Translations under genes and position numbers: made by a program | Shown here: positions 7,911 to 16,204 of the stretch, piece by piece | Numbering within the stretch: the stretch's first letter is position 1 | Layout: each line of letters starts with the position of its first letter | Notes under the pieces: model-generated | Seen by the model: the letters and a program-made list of their open reading frames with translations, nothing else | Databases searched by the model: none | What the model was told of the DNA's origin: nothing | DNA from: UBA8514 sp034933685 | GTDB taxonomy: Bacteria > Bacillota > Clostridia > Lachnospirales > Anaerotignaceae | Length of the DNA: 64,000 nt | Assembly (NCBI GenBank): GCA_034933685.1 | Contig: JAYFNB010000025.1 | Coordinates: forward strand, 1 to 64,000 | Direction: 5' to 3'

Positions 7911-8876
7911 ATGAATTCAATAAGTGTTGGCGTATGGACATATGGTATGTGTACAGACAGATACGTTGGTGATGGATATAAAGACAAAATGTTACTTGAA
8001 GAACGGATTAGTCATATTGGAAAAATTAAAGGAGCAAAAGGCATAGAAATTACATACCCAGGAGATATCAACGAGGATAATTACGAAGAATACAAAACAA
8101 TAATGGATAAATACAGTTTGTCCATTTCGGGAATGGGTGTAGAAATAGTTTGTGATAAAAAATGGGCTACAGGTTCATTTTCATCACCAATAGAAAATGT
8201 GCGCAATGAAAGTATTGAACTTGTTAAAAAAGCAATGGATTTTGCACAGTCTATAGGAGTGAATGTTGTCAGCCTTTGGTTTGGTCAAGATGGTTTTGAC
8301 TACATGTTTCAAGTAGATTACGCTGAAGCATTTAAAAATATGGTTGAATGCATTAAGGTATGCGCAAAGCACAATCCAAACATTAAACTAGGTATTGAAT
8401 ATAAAGTAAGTGAGCCAAGATTAAAATGTATGATAAACTCAGCAAGTAAAGCATTAACAGTTTGCCTTTTATCGGGGTGTGAAAATGTTGGCGTTACACT
8501 TGATGTTGGTCATGCGTTAAATGCTGGAGAAAATTTGGCTGAAGTGGTTTCACTTTTAATAAGCCAGAACCGCCTATTTCATTTGCACTTAAATGATAAT
8601 TACTTAATAGCTGATGATGATATGCCTATTGGCAGTGTTCATTTTCTGCAATTTTTAGAAATGTTTTATTGGTTAAAGAAACTAGGGTATACGGGATGGT
8701 ATTCTTTAGATATATATCCATACCGAGATGACCCAGATGAGGCAGTTAAAGCATCCATAACCTTTATAGAAAAAATGGATGAATTAGTTGATAAAAAGTT
8801 TTCGGATTTTAATTTCCAAAAGGAAGATTTAACCCCAAGCAAGGTATTATCTATGGTGTTTGATAAGATATTCTAA
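7911..8876 (+). CDS. TIM-barrel sugar isomerase/epimerase (AP endonuclease 2 superfamily)
   Basis: A 321-residue xylose-isomerase-like TIM barrel. Candidate metal ligands at strand ends are Glu163 (GIEYK), Asp198 and His201 (LDVGH), His224/226 (HLHLND) and Asp267 (LDIYP). The motif HLHLNDN followed by DDD and PIGSVHF recalls the L-rhamnose isomerase/D-tagatose epimerase branch. It would convert an aldose to a ketose or epimerise a ketose before phosphorylation. It starts 11 nt after the dehydrogenase behind AAGGAG. The substrate cannot be told from sequence. Confidence 0.82.
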   Translation: MNSISVGVWTYGMCTDRYVGDGYKDKMLLEERISHIGKIKGAKGIEITYPGDINEDNYEEYKTIMDKYSLSISGMGVEIVCDKKWATGSFSSPIENVRNESIELVKKAMDFAQSIGVNVVSLWFGQDGFDYMFQVDYAEAFKNMVECIKVCAKHNPNIKLGIEYKVSEPRLKCMINSASKALTVCLLSGCENVGVTLDVGHALNAGENLAEVVSLLISQNRLFHLHLNDNYLIADDDMPIGSVHFLQFLEMFYWLKKLGYTGWYSLDIYPYRDDPDEAVKASITFIEKMDELVDKKFSDFNFQKEDLTPSKVLSMVFDKIF

Positions 8877-8895
8877 GGGTTGTAGGTGGTGTTAT

Positions 8896-8922
8896 GAGAG
8901 ACTTTTTGTGTTGAAGTTTCTC
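8896..8922 (+). repeat. Stem-loop in the isomerase-dehydrogenase gap
   Basis: GAGAGACT (8896-8903) pairs with AGTTTCTC (8915-8922), 8 bp with one G-U and an 11-nt loop. No T-run follows, so it is not a typical terminator. It may protect or process the operon mRNA (inference). Confidence 0.45.
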
Positions 8923-8943
8923 AAAACAGCAAAATAGTTGAAT

Positions 8944-8982
8944 AGGAGGGAAGTCGAGAAAGCCTACTCGACGAAACGTATG
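8944..8982 (+). promoter_or_regulatory. Ribosome site separated from its ATG by a hairpin
   Basis: AGGAGGG (8944-8950) is 29 nt from the ATG at 8980, far beyond normal spacing. Between them GTCGAG (8953-8958) and CTCGAC (8967-8972) form a perfect 6-bp stem with an 8-nt loop. With the hairpin folded, the remaining distance is 9 nt, the optimum. This decides the start of the alcohol dehydrogenase; the TTG at 8938 has no upstream site. Confidence 0.6.
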
Positions 8983-10032
8983 AAAGCTGCTGTGTGGCAT
9001 GGATACAAAGATATTCGAATTGAAAATATTCCTGAACCTGAAGTTAAAAAAGGATATGTTAAAATTAAAGTAGATTATGCTGGAATATGTGGAACAGACA
9101 GACATGAATATGTAGGTCCTAATTTTATACCTGTTGAAAAACCTCATCGTTTAACTGGAAGAATTGCACCTTTAACAATCGGTCATGAATTTTCTGGAAC
9201 GATTGTTGAAGTTGCAGAGGATGTAGAGGGATATTCGGTTGGAGATAGGGTTACAGCTAACGGAAGTTTAACTTGCAAAGAATGTGAGCCATGCAAAACC
9301 GGTCGTTATAACATATGTCAGCGCCTTGGTTTTCTTGGGGTTGGTGAGGATGGAGCTTTTGCCGAATATGTAAGGGTTGAAGCAGCTCGACTATTCAAAA
9401 TACCTGAAGGGGTAAGTCAGCGAGAGGCGGCAGTTGCAGAACCATTAGCGTGTGGAATTCATGCTACAAATTTAATTGGGGATGTAAAAGGAAAAGATGT
9501 TGTAGTTATAGGACCTGGAATAATTGGGTTAAGTGCTTTTTTTGGTGCAAAGCTTGCTGGTGCAGGCAGAATTTTGGTATCTGGTGTTGGTAGTGAAAGA
9601 AAAGCTTTAATTGAAAAGCACGGTGGCGAATACATAGACAGTAGCAAAGAGGATGTTGCTTCATTTGTTGAAAAATGGACGAAGGGTAATTTGGCAGATA
9701 TAATTTATGAATGTGTTGGTTTGCAAGGAACGTTGAATACGGCTATAACACTTACTAAACCTGGAGGGAAAATAATGGTGATGGGCGTATTTGAAAAACC
9801 ACCTGTTGTTGACTTGAATACACTTCAAGAAGCAGAAAGAATTATTCTTACTTCACAGGCGCACATTGATGAAATTGCTACTGCTCTTTCTTATATGAAA
9901 GACAAAAAAATAGATGCGGATGAACTGATAACAAGAGAAGTAACACTGGATACATTAGTTGAAGACGGATTTGAGGAGCTAATTAATAACCCCACAAAGC
10001 ATATAAAAGTTATAATTAAAATTCATAATTAA
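8980..10032 (+). CDS. Zinc-dependent medium-chain alcohol dehydrogenase
   Basis: A 350-residue MDR-family dehydrogenase of the threonine/sorbitol/2,3-butanediol type. Catalytic zinc ligands are Cys37 (CGTD), His69 and Glu70 (GHEFSG). The structural zinc site is Cys99, 102, 105 and 113. The nucleotide-binding loop is VIGPGIIG. The start at 8980 places MKAAVWHG at the N-terminus, as in the family, and depends on the hairpin-bridged ribosome site described separately. In this operon it could reduce the aldehyde released by the class II aldolase or oxidise a polyol precursor. Substrate unknown. Confidence 0.88.
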   Translation: MKAAVWHGYKDIRIENIPEPEVKKGYVKIKVDYAGICGTDRHEYVGPNFIPVEKPHRLTGRIAPLTIGHEFSGTIVEVAEDVEGYSVGDRVTANGSLTCKECEPCKTGRYNICQRLGFLGVGEDGAFAEYVRVEAARLFKIPEGVSQREAAVAEPLACGIHATNLIGDVKGKDVVVIGPGIIGLSAFFGAKLAGAGRILVSGVGSERKALIEKHGGEYIDSSKEDVASFVEKWTKGNLADIIYECVGLQGTLNTAITLTKPGGKIMVMGVFEKPPVVDLNTLQEAERIILTSQAHIDEIATALSYMKDKKIDADELITREVTLDTLVEDGFEELINNPTKHIKVIIKIHN

Positions 10033-10050
10033 TCAGAAGGAGGAAGCAAA

Positions 10051-11244
10051 ATGGATTTTGAAAATTCTGGATTTCAAACAAAAGCAGTACATGGAGGACA
10101 GCATGGCGATCCTTCAACTGGTGCGCTTGTTGCACCAATGTTTATGACAAGTACCTATTCATGGACAGAAGAAAAGATGGAACGTTACATAACTGGTGAC
10201 AAGGACGGTATTTTTACATATGGAAGGTCTAGAAACCCGACCCAAAATGACCTCCAAACTAAGCTTGCTCTTTTAGAAGGCGGAGAGTCTGCGTTAGTAA
10301 CTGCAAGCGGAATGGCAGCCATTTCCCTTGCGTTATTAAGTGTTTTAAAACCAGGTGACCATGTTATTAGTGCTAAAACCATATATGGCGGAACGCATGG
10401 TCTTTTTACTAAGATATTTGAAGAAATGGAAATTGAAGTTACCTTTAATGAAGATATGAGCTACGAAGGATTAACTGCTTGCAAAAAAGATAGAACCAAG
10501 GTTGTATATGCTGAAACGGTATACAATCCATCTATGGAAGTTGCAGATATTGAAGGAATTTCAAGGTGGACGAAAGAAAACAATGTAGTCTTCATTGTAG
10601 ATAATACGTTTTGCTCTCCATACCTATACAGACCTTTAGAGCATGGTGCAGATGTAGTTGTAAACTCTGCAACAAAATATATAAATGGTCATGGTGATTT
10701 AATTGCTGGCACAATTTGTTCAAGTGCAGGCTTTATTGAAAAAATCCGTAGCTCAATTTATCAAGAATTTGGTCCTGTTTCTAGCCCATTTAGCTGTTGG
10801 TTGATGTTGAGAGGTCTTAAAACATTACCTTTAAGAATGAGAGCACACTGTGAAAATGCTATGGCAATTGCAAAATGGTTAGAAAACAACCCTGTTGTAG
10901 ATAAAGTTTTTTACCCAGGTTTGGAAAGCCATCCTCAGCATGATTTAGCTGCGAAGATGTTTGACGGCAAGAGATTTGGCGGAATGATATCATTTACAGT
11001 AAAAGGAGATATTAGCGCAAGTAAGGCAATAATTTATCATACAGATATGATTAAAATGGCAGTAAGCTTGGGTGATTTGGATACATTAATTGAACTGCCA
11101 GCAACTATGACTCATGGGAAAATACCAAAAGAGGAAAGAGAAGCAATGGGTATACCAGATACTTTAATTAGGCTTTCCATTGGAATTGAAGACCCAGCAG
11201 ATATAATTGCCGATTTGGAGAAGGCGTTTGCCTATGTTAAATAA
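10051..11244 (+). CDS. PLP-dependent Cys/Met metabolism enzyme (gamma-synthase/gamma-lyase family)
   Basis: A 397-residue fold-type I PLP enzyme. Lys209 in SATKYINGHGD is the Schiff-base lysine, YGRSRNPT (57-64) supplies the cofactor tyrosine, and Tyr112 stacks on PLP in YGGT. Methionine gamma-lyases usually have Cys after that Tyr-Gly (YGCT); here it is Gly, as in cystathionine gamma-synthases, gamma-lyases and O-acetylhomoserine sulfhydrylases. The role is therefore trans-sulfuration-like or elimination from a homoserine or cysteine derivative. Such an enzyme among sugar genes suggests that the substrate carries a sulfur or amino acid moiety (inference). It overlaps the kinase by 11 nt. Confidence 0.85.
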   Translation: MDFENSGFQTKAVHGGQHGDPSTGALVAPMFMTSTYSWTEEKMERYITGDKDGIFTYGRSRNPTQNDLQTKLALLEGGESALVTASGMAAISLALLSVLKPGDHVISAKTIYGGTHGLFTKIFEEMEIEVTFNEDMSYEGLTACKKDRTKVVYAETVYNPSMEVADIEGISRWTKENNVVFIVDNTFCSPYLYRPLEHGADVVVNSATKYINGHGDLIAGTICSSAGFIEKIRSSIYQEFGPVSSPFSCWLMLRGLKTLPLRMRAHCENAMAIAKWLENNPVVDKVFYPGLESHPQHDLAAKMFDGKRFGGMISFTVKGDISASKAIIYHTDMIKMAVSLGDLDTLIELPATMTHGKIPKEEREAMGIPDTLIRLSIGIEDPADIIADLEKAFAYVK

Positions 11245-12697
11245 AAATGTGTTTTTAGCTGTAGATGCCGGAACTAGCAAAATTAAAGCAGCTTTACTTG
11301 ATGAAAAAGGAAGAATTTTAGACATAGAAAGTACAAGTACAAAAGTTTTTATGCCTAAGCCAAAATTTTGCGAAATGGATATGAATGATGTTTGGGAAAG
11401 AACAAAAATTGCCGTACTGGCGTTGTTTAAACGAAATTCAGACTTATGGCAAAAAATTACTGCTATAGGTGTATGCGCACAAGGTGATGGGGCATGGATG
11501 TTGGATGAAAAACATGCACCAGTGCGTAATGCTATTTTGTGGAACGATACAAGAACGGTTTTGGACTATTCTAACATTAACAAATATTGTCTTCAACAGC
11601 ATGTTACTCCGCTTTTTCCGGGAGCCTCGTTAAGCATTTTAAAATGGCTTAAGGTTAATGAAGAAAATAATTACAAGAAAGTAAAGCACGTTCTTCATTG
11701 TAAGGATTGGATTAATTTTAAATTAACAGGCAATATATCTACAGATGAAACTGATGCATCGACTCAACTGTTAAATCTTTATACAAAGGAATATTGCCTC
11801 GATTTACTTGACTATTTGGACTTAGGAGATAAAAAAGATGTTTTTCCTACGGTTTTAAAATCACATAGTATAATGGGCTATACTAATGAAGAAACAGAGG
11901 AACAGCTGAATATTCCGTTTAATACACCTGTTGTTGCAGGCGCAATAGATGTTCTTGCAGTAGCTACTGGCTGTGGTCTTACAAAAGCTGGTCAAAAGGG
12001 AAGTATTCTAGGTACAACTTTAGGAAACTATGTTGTGTTGGATGAAGAAGAAGCCAGAAAACATGAAAGTATTACAGGAAGTGTTTTATGCCACACTCAA
12101 TCTGGAACCTACATACGCCAATTGTCTGCATTAAGTGGAGCGCCAACCTTAGATTGGGTTCGTCAGGAAATTTTAGGTGGAATTACTTTTTCGGAGATGG
12201 AAGAATATGCATCAATGTCGCCAATAGGCAGTGAGAACCTAATATTTCATCCGTATATATATGGTGAAAGAGCTCCTTTTGCAATGGGAAACGCATGCGG
12301 TGGATTTTTTGGTATAAGGGCAACCCACACAAAATCCCATTTAGCAAGATCTGCTTATGAAGGATTTGCATTATCTATGTATGATTGTTATAAAAATCTT
12401 CCTGTTGCTGAAGAAAAATTGTATATTGCAGGCGGAGCATCTGCAAGCAACTTTATTTGCCAATTAGTTTGTGACTGCATTGGGAGCAAAACATATAGGT
12501 TTTCTGGCAAAGAATTGGGAATTATGGGCGTATACAACATAATTTGTAATTCATTACAAATTAATTGTGCAAATAACTTTAATTTGGAAGACGAGTTTAT
12601 ACCTAACGAAGAAAATCATGAAAAGTATAATCAACTCTATGCATCCTTTGTAATATACAGGAATTGCATGATGGGTATTTGGAAACAAAACATATAA
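11234..12697 (+). CDS. FGGY-family carbohydrate kinase
   Basis: About 487 residues, the size of xylulokinases and related kinases. The N-terminal ATPase loop is VDAGTSKIKAALLD, the region CAQGDGAWMLD and ILWNDTR lines the sugar site, GAIDVLAVATGCG contains the likely catalytic Asp, and IAGGASASNF is the C-terminal adenosine motif. The ATG at 11234 follows GGAGAAGG by 8 nt and overlaps the previous gene, so it is coupled. It likely phosphorylates the ketose made by the isomerase ahead of the aldolase. It is the last gene of the operon. The specific sugar is unknown. Confidence 0.88.
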   Translation: MLNKNVFLAVDAGTSKIKAALLDEKGRILDIESTSTKVFMPKPKFCEMDMNDVWERTKIAVLALFKRNSDLWQKITAIGVCAQGDGAWMLDEKHAPVRNAILWNDTRTVLDYSNINKYCLQQHVTPLFPGASLSILKWLKVNEENNYKKVKHVLHCKDWINFKLTGNISTDETDASTQLLNLYTKEYCLDLLDYLDLGDKKDVFPTVLKSHSIMGYTNEETEEQLNIPFNTPVVAGAIDVLAVATGCGLTKAGQKGSILGTTLGNYVVLDEEEARKHESITGSVLCHTQSGTYIRQLSALSGAPTLDWVRQEILGGITFSEMEEYASMSPIGSENLIFHPYIYGERAPFAMGNACGGFFGIRATHTKSHLARSAYEGFALSMYDCYKNLPVAEEKLYIAGGASASNFICQLVCDCIGSKTYRFSGKELGIMGVYNIICNSLQINCANNFNLEDEFIPNEENHEKYNQLYASFVIYRNCMMGIWKQNI

Positions 12698-12778
12698 ATG
12701 AAATAAAGCATTTAATCAAAAATTTTGTTGTTTTTCATAATATATAATGGACTGCTTATCATAGTCAGGAGGATTATT

Positions 12779-13781
12779 ATGAATTACAGCGGTTATTGCG
12801 ATTGCTGTACAGATTGTTGTAGAGAATGTATTCCTATTCCGGAAGGCTCAACCGGTCTAACAGGGGCTACGGGAGAAACAGGGGCAACAGGGCCGGAAGG
12901 TGCAACTGGGTCTACAGGAGCAACCCTATTAACAGGAATTGTTGAACCAGAGTGTGAAACAGGGAGTTTAGAGGATGTATATAAATTTGGTAGATGGAGG
13001 TACGTATTACAAAATTGCGCAGTCTATTCCTCCTGAATCCTCAGAAGTTCCTCTCCCTACGGGAACTGTACACCATGTAGGGTTTCTACAGCCAGCACCA
13101 TACAACACAATTCAGGGAGCGGTGGATTCGGGAAGTACTTTAAATGGAGATAGCTTATGGTAGCAGAGCAGCTGAATTTCAAATAAGAAACTGCGCCTTT
13201 ACCTATGCACCGCTTGCTGAACTTGGTAATAGTTACCGTTACATTTTTATTCATTCTTTAACTAAAAAAGGGATAATCGACATCAATACCTTTATGTCCG
13301 ATTCAGGAAATACAGCGTGCTATTTTATAGCAATAACAAATCTTACGGAACGCTTCAAGGACAATTGCTTATAAGAAAAAATATTCAGCAGACCGCTTCT
13401 TTTACGCTAAGGCATCTGCTTGACATTGAAGAGTTTGCAGGTGAAGATTTTCAGCTTTTTGTTGTAGGAAATGAAACTGTAAGTGAAGGTAATGCCCCAA
13501 TTTTGTTTGCTTACCCAAACTTTTTAATATTACGTTTTGTAGCGCTATTTGGAAATAGCGTTCAAAATACTTTTGGGAAGGGTCTTGTGGATATTGACTA
13601 TAGCTATATTGGAACAAAGAAAATTTATGCTGAAGACAATAATTTTGTTGATCCTAACTTCAATGCACCCACGTGTCAATCTGCAACTGTTCCTGAAAGT
13701 CTGGCAGTGGGATACAGGAGTACAATACCAACTAATCCGCAATTACCTTTGGAAGCATGTTATTGGCTGCATTTAAACTGA
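12779..13781 (+). pseudogene. Frameshifted collagen-like surface (exosporium-type) protein gene
   Basis: An ATG at 12779 behind AGGAGG opens a Cys-rich N-terminus (CDCCTDCC) followed by GxT collagen-type repeats (GATGETGATGPEGATGSTGA), then ends at 13036. Coding sense continues in other frames: 12975-13163 (NLVDGGTYYKIAQSIPP...), 13144-13374 (AAEFQIRNCAFTYAP...) and 13317-13781 (ending LEACYWLHLN). Three frame changes are needed to read one protein of about 330 residues. Collagen-like repeats with a C-terminal globular domain resemble spore or cell surface glycoproteins such as BclA. The breaks are not at homopolymers, so decay is likelier than slippage, but sequencing error cannot be ruled out. 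Confidence 0.65.
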
Positions 13782-13887
13782 TAAACTGAGATATGGTTCA
13801 AAAAAGTTATAAAGTAGATGTCTAGAAATAATTATGTGCCATTTAAGATGCGTTTTTGGGTGTTTGTTGCATTAATAAGAAACTAAA

Positions 13888-13929
13888 AAAAGCTTTCTAT
13901 GATTTTTAATTTTATCATAGAAAGCTTTT
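13888..13929. terminator. Intrinsic terminator, probably bidirectional
   Basis: AAAAGCTTTCTATGAT (13888-13903) and ATCATAGAAAGCTTTT (13914-13929) form a perfect 16-bp stem. Both arms end in A/T runs, so it can serve the collagen-like gene on plus and the helicase on minus. Confidence 0.75.
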
Positions 13930-13958
13930 AATTTAATGCTGATTTACGTACTCATTTC

Positions 13959-13984
13959 ACTCACCTATGTTAGAAGAGGTGAGT
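13959..13984. repeat. Second stem-loop between convergent genes
   Basis: ACTCACCT (13959-13966) pairs with AGGTGAGT (13977-13984) around a 10-nt loop. There is no clear T-run. It lies between the terminator and the end of the helicase gene, with no gene of its own. Confidence 0.4.
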
Positions 13985-14044
13985 AAAGAATTTTTAAACT
14001 TATTCATCTTTAATACACGCTGAAATGCAATTAATTTTAACCGT

Positions 14045-15727
14045 TTAATTTTCTTCAGTTTTTCTTTCGGAATTATGTCTTCTGCCTTTATCGTTTCCGC
14101 CGTTCTTTTTAACTTTAACCTTTTTAGCTTTTTCAATATTTATTTTTTTGCCCTTAATTTTGTTGCCCTCCATGCCTTCAATTATATCCTTGGCATATTC
14201 ATAAGGTACATCAACATATGTGTAATCATCATAAATTTCAATAGAACCTATAAGTTTACCTGGCACACCTGTTTCACCTGCAAAAGCACCTACTATATCC
14301 TTTGCACGAATTTGGTTCTTTTTACCTGCATTTACAAAAAGACGAACCATTTCCCTTGATGGGTCTATATCCTTTTTGTTGCTTACATATTTATTAGGTG
14401 CGTTAAGGTCATTTTCTGAATCGGTGTAATCGCTTACTTTTTCCCCAAGCTGTAATTTAAGCAGGGCAGCAGCTACATCCATTGCGGCAACATCATCATT
14501 AAGCATGTTTTCTACTAAATCAATATATTTGTTAAGGTTACCTTCTTCAATTGTTGCCTTAAGTTTTTCTACAAAAAGATTTGTTTTTGTAGTTTCAATA
14601 TCATTGAGGGTAGGCAGTTTCTGCTGAATGATTTTTGTTTTAGCATAACGCATAATATCTCTAAGTTTATAGATTTCCTTGCCTGTGCAAAATGTAAAAG
14701 CTTTACCGCTTTTTCCAGCACGGCCTGTACGCCCAATACGGTGAACATAATATTCTTCGTCCTGTGGAATGTCATAGTTAAATACAACATCAACGTCATC
14801 AACGTCAATACCACGTGCGGCAACGTCAGTTGCAACAAGGATTTCGATAGAACCGTTTCTGAATTTCTGCATAACTCTGTCACGTTGACCCTGCTTAAGG
14901 TCGCCATGAAGTCCGTCGGCAAAATAGCCTCTGCCCAATAGCTGTTCAACAATATCGTCTACTTTACGTTTTGTATTGCAGAAGATGATTGTAAGCTTTG
15001 GCTCGTGAATGTCAATAAGACGGCAAAGTGCCTCAAGTTTATTTTTTTCTTTAACGTCAAAATAAATCTGTTCTATTTGTGGTACTGTAAGCTCTTTGCG
15101 GTTAACCTTAACAAGTTCCGGCTCTTTCAAAAATTTCTTTGTTAAGTCCATAATAGCAGGGCTCATTGTTGCAGAGAACATAACTGTCTGATGTTCTGTA
15201 GGGATTTCTTTAAGAATAGTTTCTATATCTTCTCTAAAACCCATATCAAGCATTTCGTCTGCTTCATCAAGCACAACATATTTAACTGTTTCCATTTTAA
15301 GTGTGCGCCTGCGCATATGATCCATAACACGACCGGGTGTACCAATAATAACCTGTACGCCTTTTTTAAGCGCCATAATCTGTCTGTCAATTGGCTGACC
15401 ACCATAAATAGGTAGTACCATTATGTTGCTTGTAAATTTAAGGAGTTTTCTGAATTCTTCGCTTACCTGAATAGCAAGTTCTCTGGTAGGGCAAAGAATA
15501 ACTGCCTGAAGGTGTCTATCTTTAGGGTTTATCATTTCAAGGCAAGGTATACCAAAAGAGGCTGTCTTACCTGTACCTGTTTGGCTTTGGCCAATAACGT
15601 CTTTTCCTGACATAATAATTGGTATTGCTTGTGACTGAATAGGAGTTGCTTCCTCAAAGCCCATATCGAGAACCGCTTTAAGAGTGTTATTCGATAAATT
15701 CATTTCTTCAAATCTTAAGTTTTCCAT
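14045..15727 (-). CDS. DEAD-box ATP-dependent RNA helicase with DbpA-type RNA-binding domain
   Basis: A 560-residue DEAD-box helicase. Motifs in order: Q motif TPIQSQAIP, motif I SQTGTGKT, Ia PTRELAIQ, Ib GTPGR, II DEAD, III SAT, IV IIFCNTKRKVDD, V ATDVAARGID, VI HRIGRTGRAG. A DbpA-like RNA-binding domain (MVRLFVNAGKKNQIRAKDIV) and a basic tail follow, the layout of CsdA/DeaD/CshA proteins in ribosome assembly and RNA decay. The ATG at 15727 follows GAAAGGA by 7 nt; longer in-frame readings have no ribosome site. Transcribed alone, divergent from the pheST leader. Confidence 0.92.
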   Translation of the reverse strand: MENLRFEEMNLSNNTLKAVLDMGFEEATPIQSQAIPIIMSGKDVIGQSQTGTGKTASFGIPCLEMINPKDRHLQAVILCPTRELAIQVSEEFRKLLKFTSNIMVLPIYGGQPIDRQIMALKKGVQVIIGTPGRVMDHMRRRTLKMETVKYVVLDEADEMLDMGFREDIETILKEIPTEHQTVMFSATMSPAIMDLTKKFLKEPELVKVNRKELTVPQIEQIYFDVKEKNKLEALCRLIDIHEPKLTIIFCNTKRKVDDIVEQLLGRGYFADGLHGDLKQGQRDRVMQKFRNGSIEILVATDVAARGIDVDDVDVVFNYDIPQDEEYYVHRIGRTGRAGKSGKAFTFCTGKEIYKLRDIMRYAKTKIIQQKLPTLNDIETTKTNLFVEKLKATIEEGNLNKYIDLVENMLNDDVAAMDVAAALLKLQLGEKVSDYTDSENDLNAPNKYVSNKKDIDPSREMVRLFVNAGKKNQIRAKDIVGAFAGETGVPGKLIGSIEIYDDYTYVDVPYEYAKDIIEGMEGNKIKGKKINIEKAKKVKVKKNGGNDKGRRHNSERKTEEN

Positions 15728-15853
15728 TAAAAAATCCTTTCGTATTGCTGACAAAATTAATTTTTTTGCCAATAGATAAAAATAGTGTACGGGTAAGTAT
15801 ATCAATAATATAGGTAAAAAGCAATGATATTATTAATTTTTTTTATTTTTTTA

Positions 15854-15881
15854 TTGACAATTATTTGTTTTATGGTAATAT
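15854..15881 (+). promoter_or_regulatory. Promoter of the pheST T-box leader
   Basis: TTGACA (15854-15859), 16-bp spacer, TAATAT (15876-15881). It lies about 20 bp upstream of the leader RNA. Confidence 0.6.
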
Positions 15882-15904
15882 AATGAGGATATAAAACTTT
15901 TAAA

Positions 15905-16173
15905 GGCAGTGAAGGTGAAAAGTAGATAGTTCAAAACCTTGCAGAGAGAAAATGCTTTAGCTGTGAGCATTTTTAGGAGAAGACTATTGAAGTTCCCACC
16001 AGAGCCGATTTTCTGAATTATTATATTCAATATTTAGTAGGAAAATACGTTGGTGCACGTTATGCACAAGTGCTTGTTAGAGCACATTGAGTGCCTGCAA
16101 CAGCAGGAAATTGGGTGGTACCACGGAATTGTAGCCTTCGTCCCTTTGTGTAAAGGAAAACGAAGGCTTTTTT
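15905..16173 (+). ncRNA. T-box leader, phenylalanine-specific (predicted)
   Basis: The leader upstream of pheS contains the T-box consensus GGGTGGTACCACGG at 16113-16126, whose bulge pairs with the uncharged tRNA acceptor end. GGTG (15914-15917) can pair with CACC (15997-16000) to form the base of Stem I. The triplet TTC at 15993-15995, just above that base on the 3' side, is where the specifier codon lies in this class, and it matches tRNA-Phe. Low charged tRNA-Phe should favour the antiterminator and raise pheST expression. Confidence 0.9.
16134..16173 (+). terminator. T-box-controlled intrinsic terminator
   Basis: GCCTTCGT and ACGAAGGC flank a loop containing CCCTTT...AAAGG and are followed by TTTTTT. 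The 5' arm follows directly after the T-box motif, so antiterminator and terminator exclude each other. Confidence 0.88.
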
Positions 16174-16204
16174 GTTGCATAAAATTTGAAAGGAGCAAAT
16201 TAAA

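Noticed and set aside
8938..8979. TTG start for the alcohol dehydrogenase
   Set aside because: It would put the AGGAGG sequence inside the coding region and leave no ribosome site upstream; the added residues are foreign to the family.
5218..12697. Methylthioribose (DHAP-shunt) pathway as the definite function
   Set aside because: The class II aldolase and an alcohol dehydrogenase fit, but the kinase is FGGY and the isomerase is a TIM barrel, not the MtnK/MtnA families, so it is kept only as one possible analogy.
12779..13781. Programmed frameshifting in the collagen-like gene
   Set aside because: The frame changes are three in number and not at slippery homopolymers, so decay or sequencing error is simpler.
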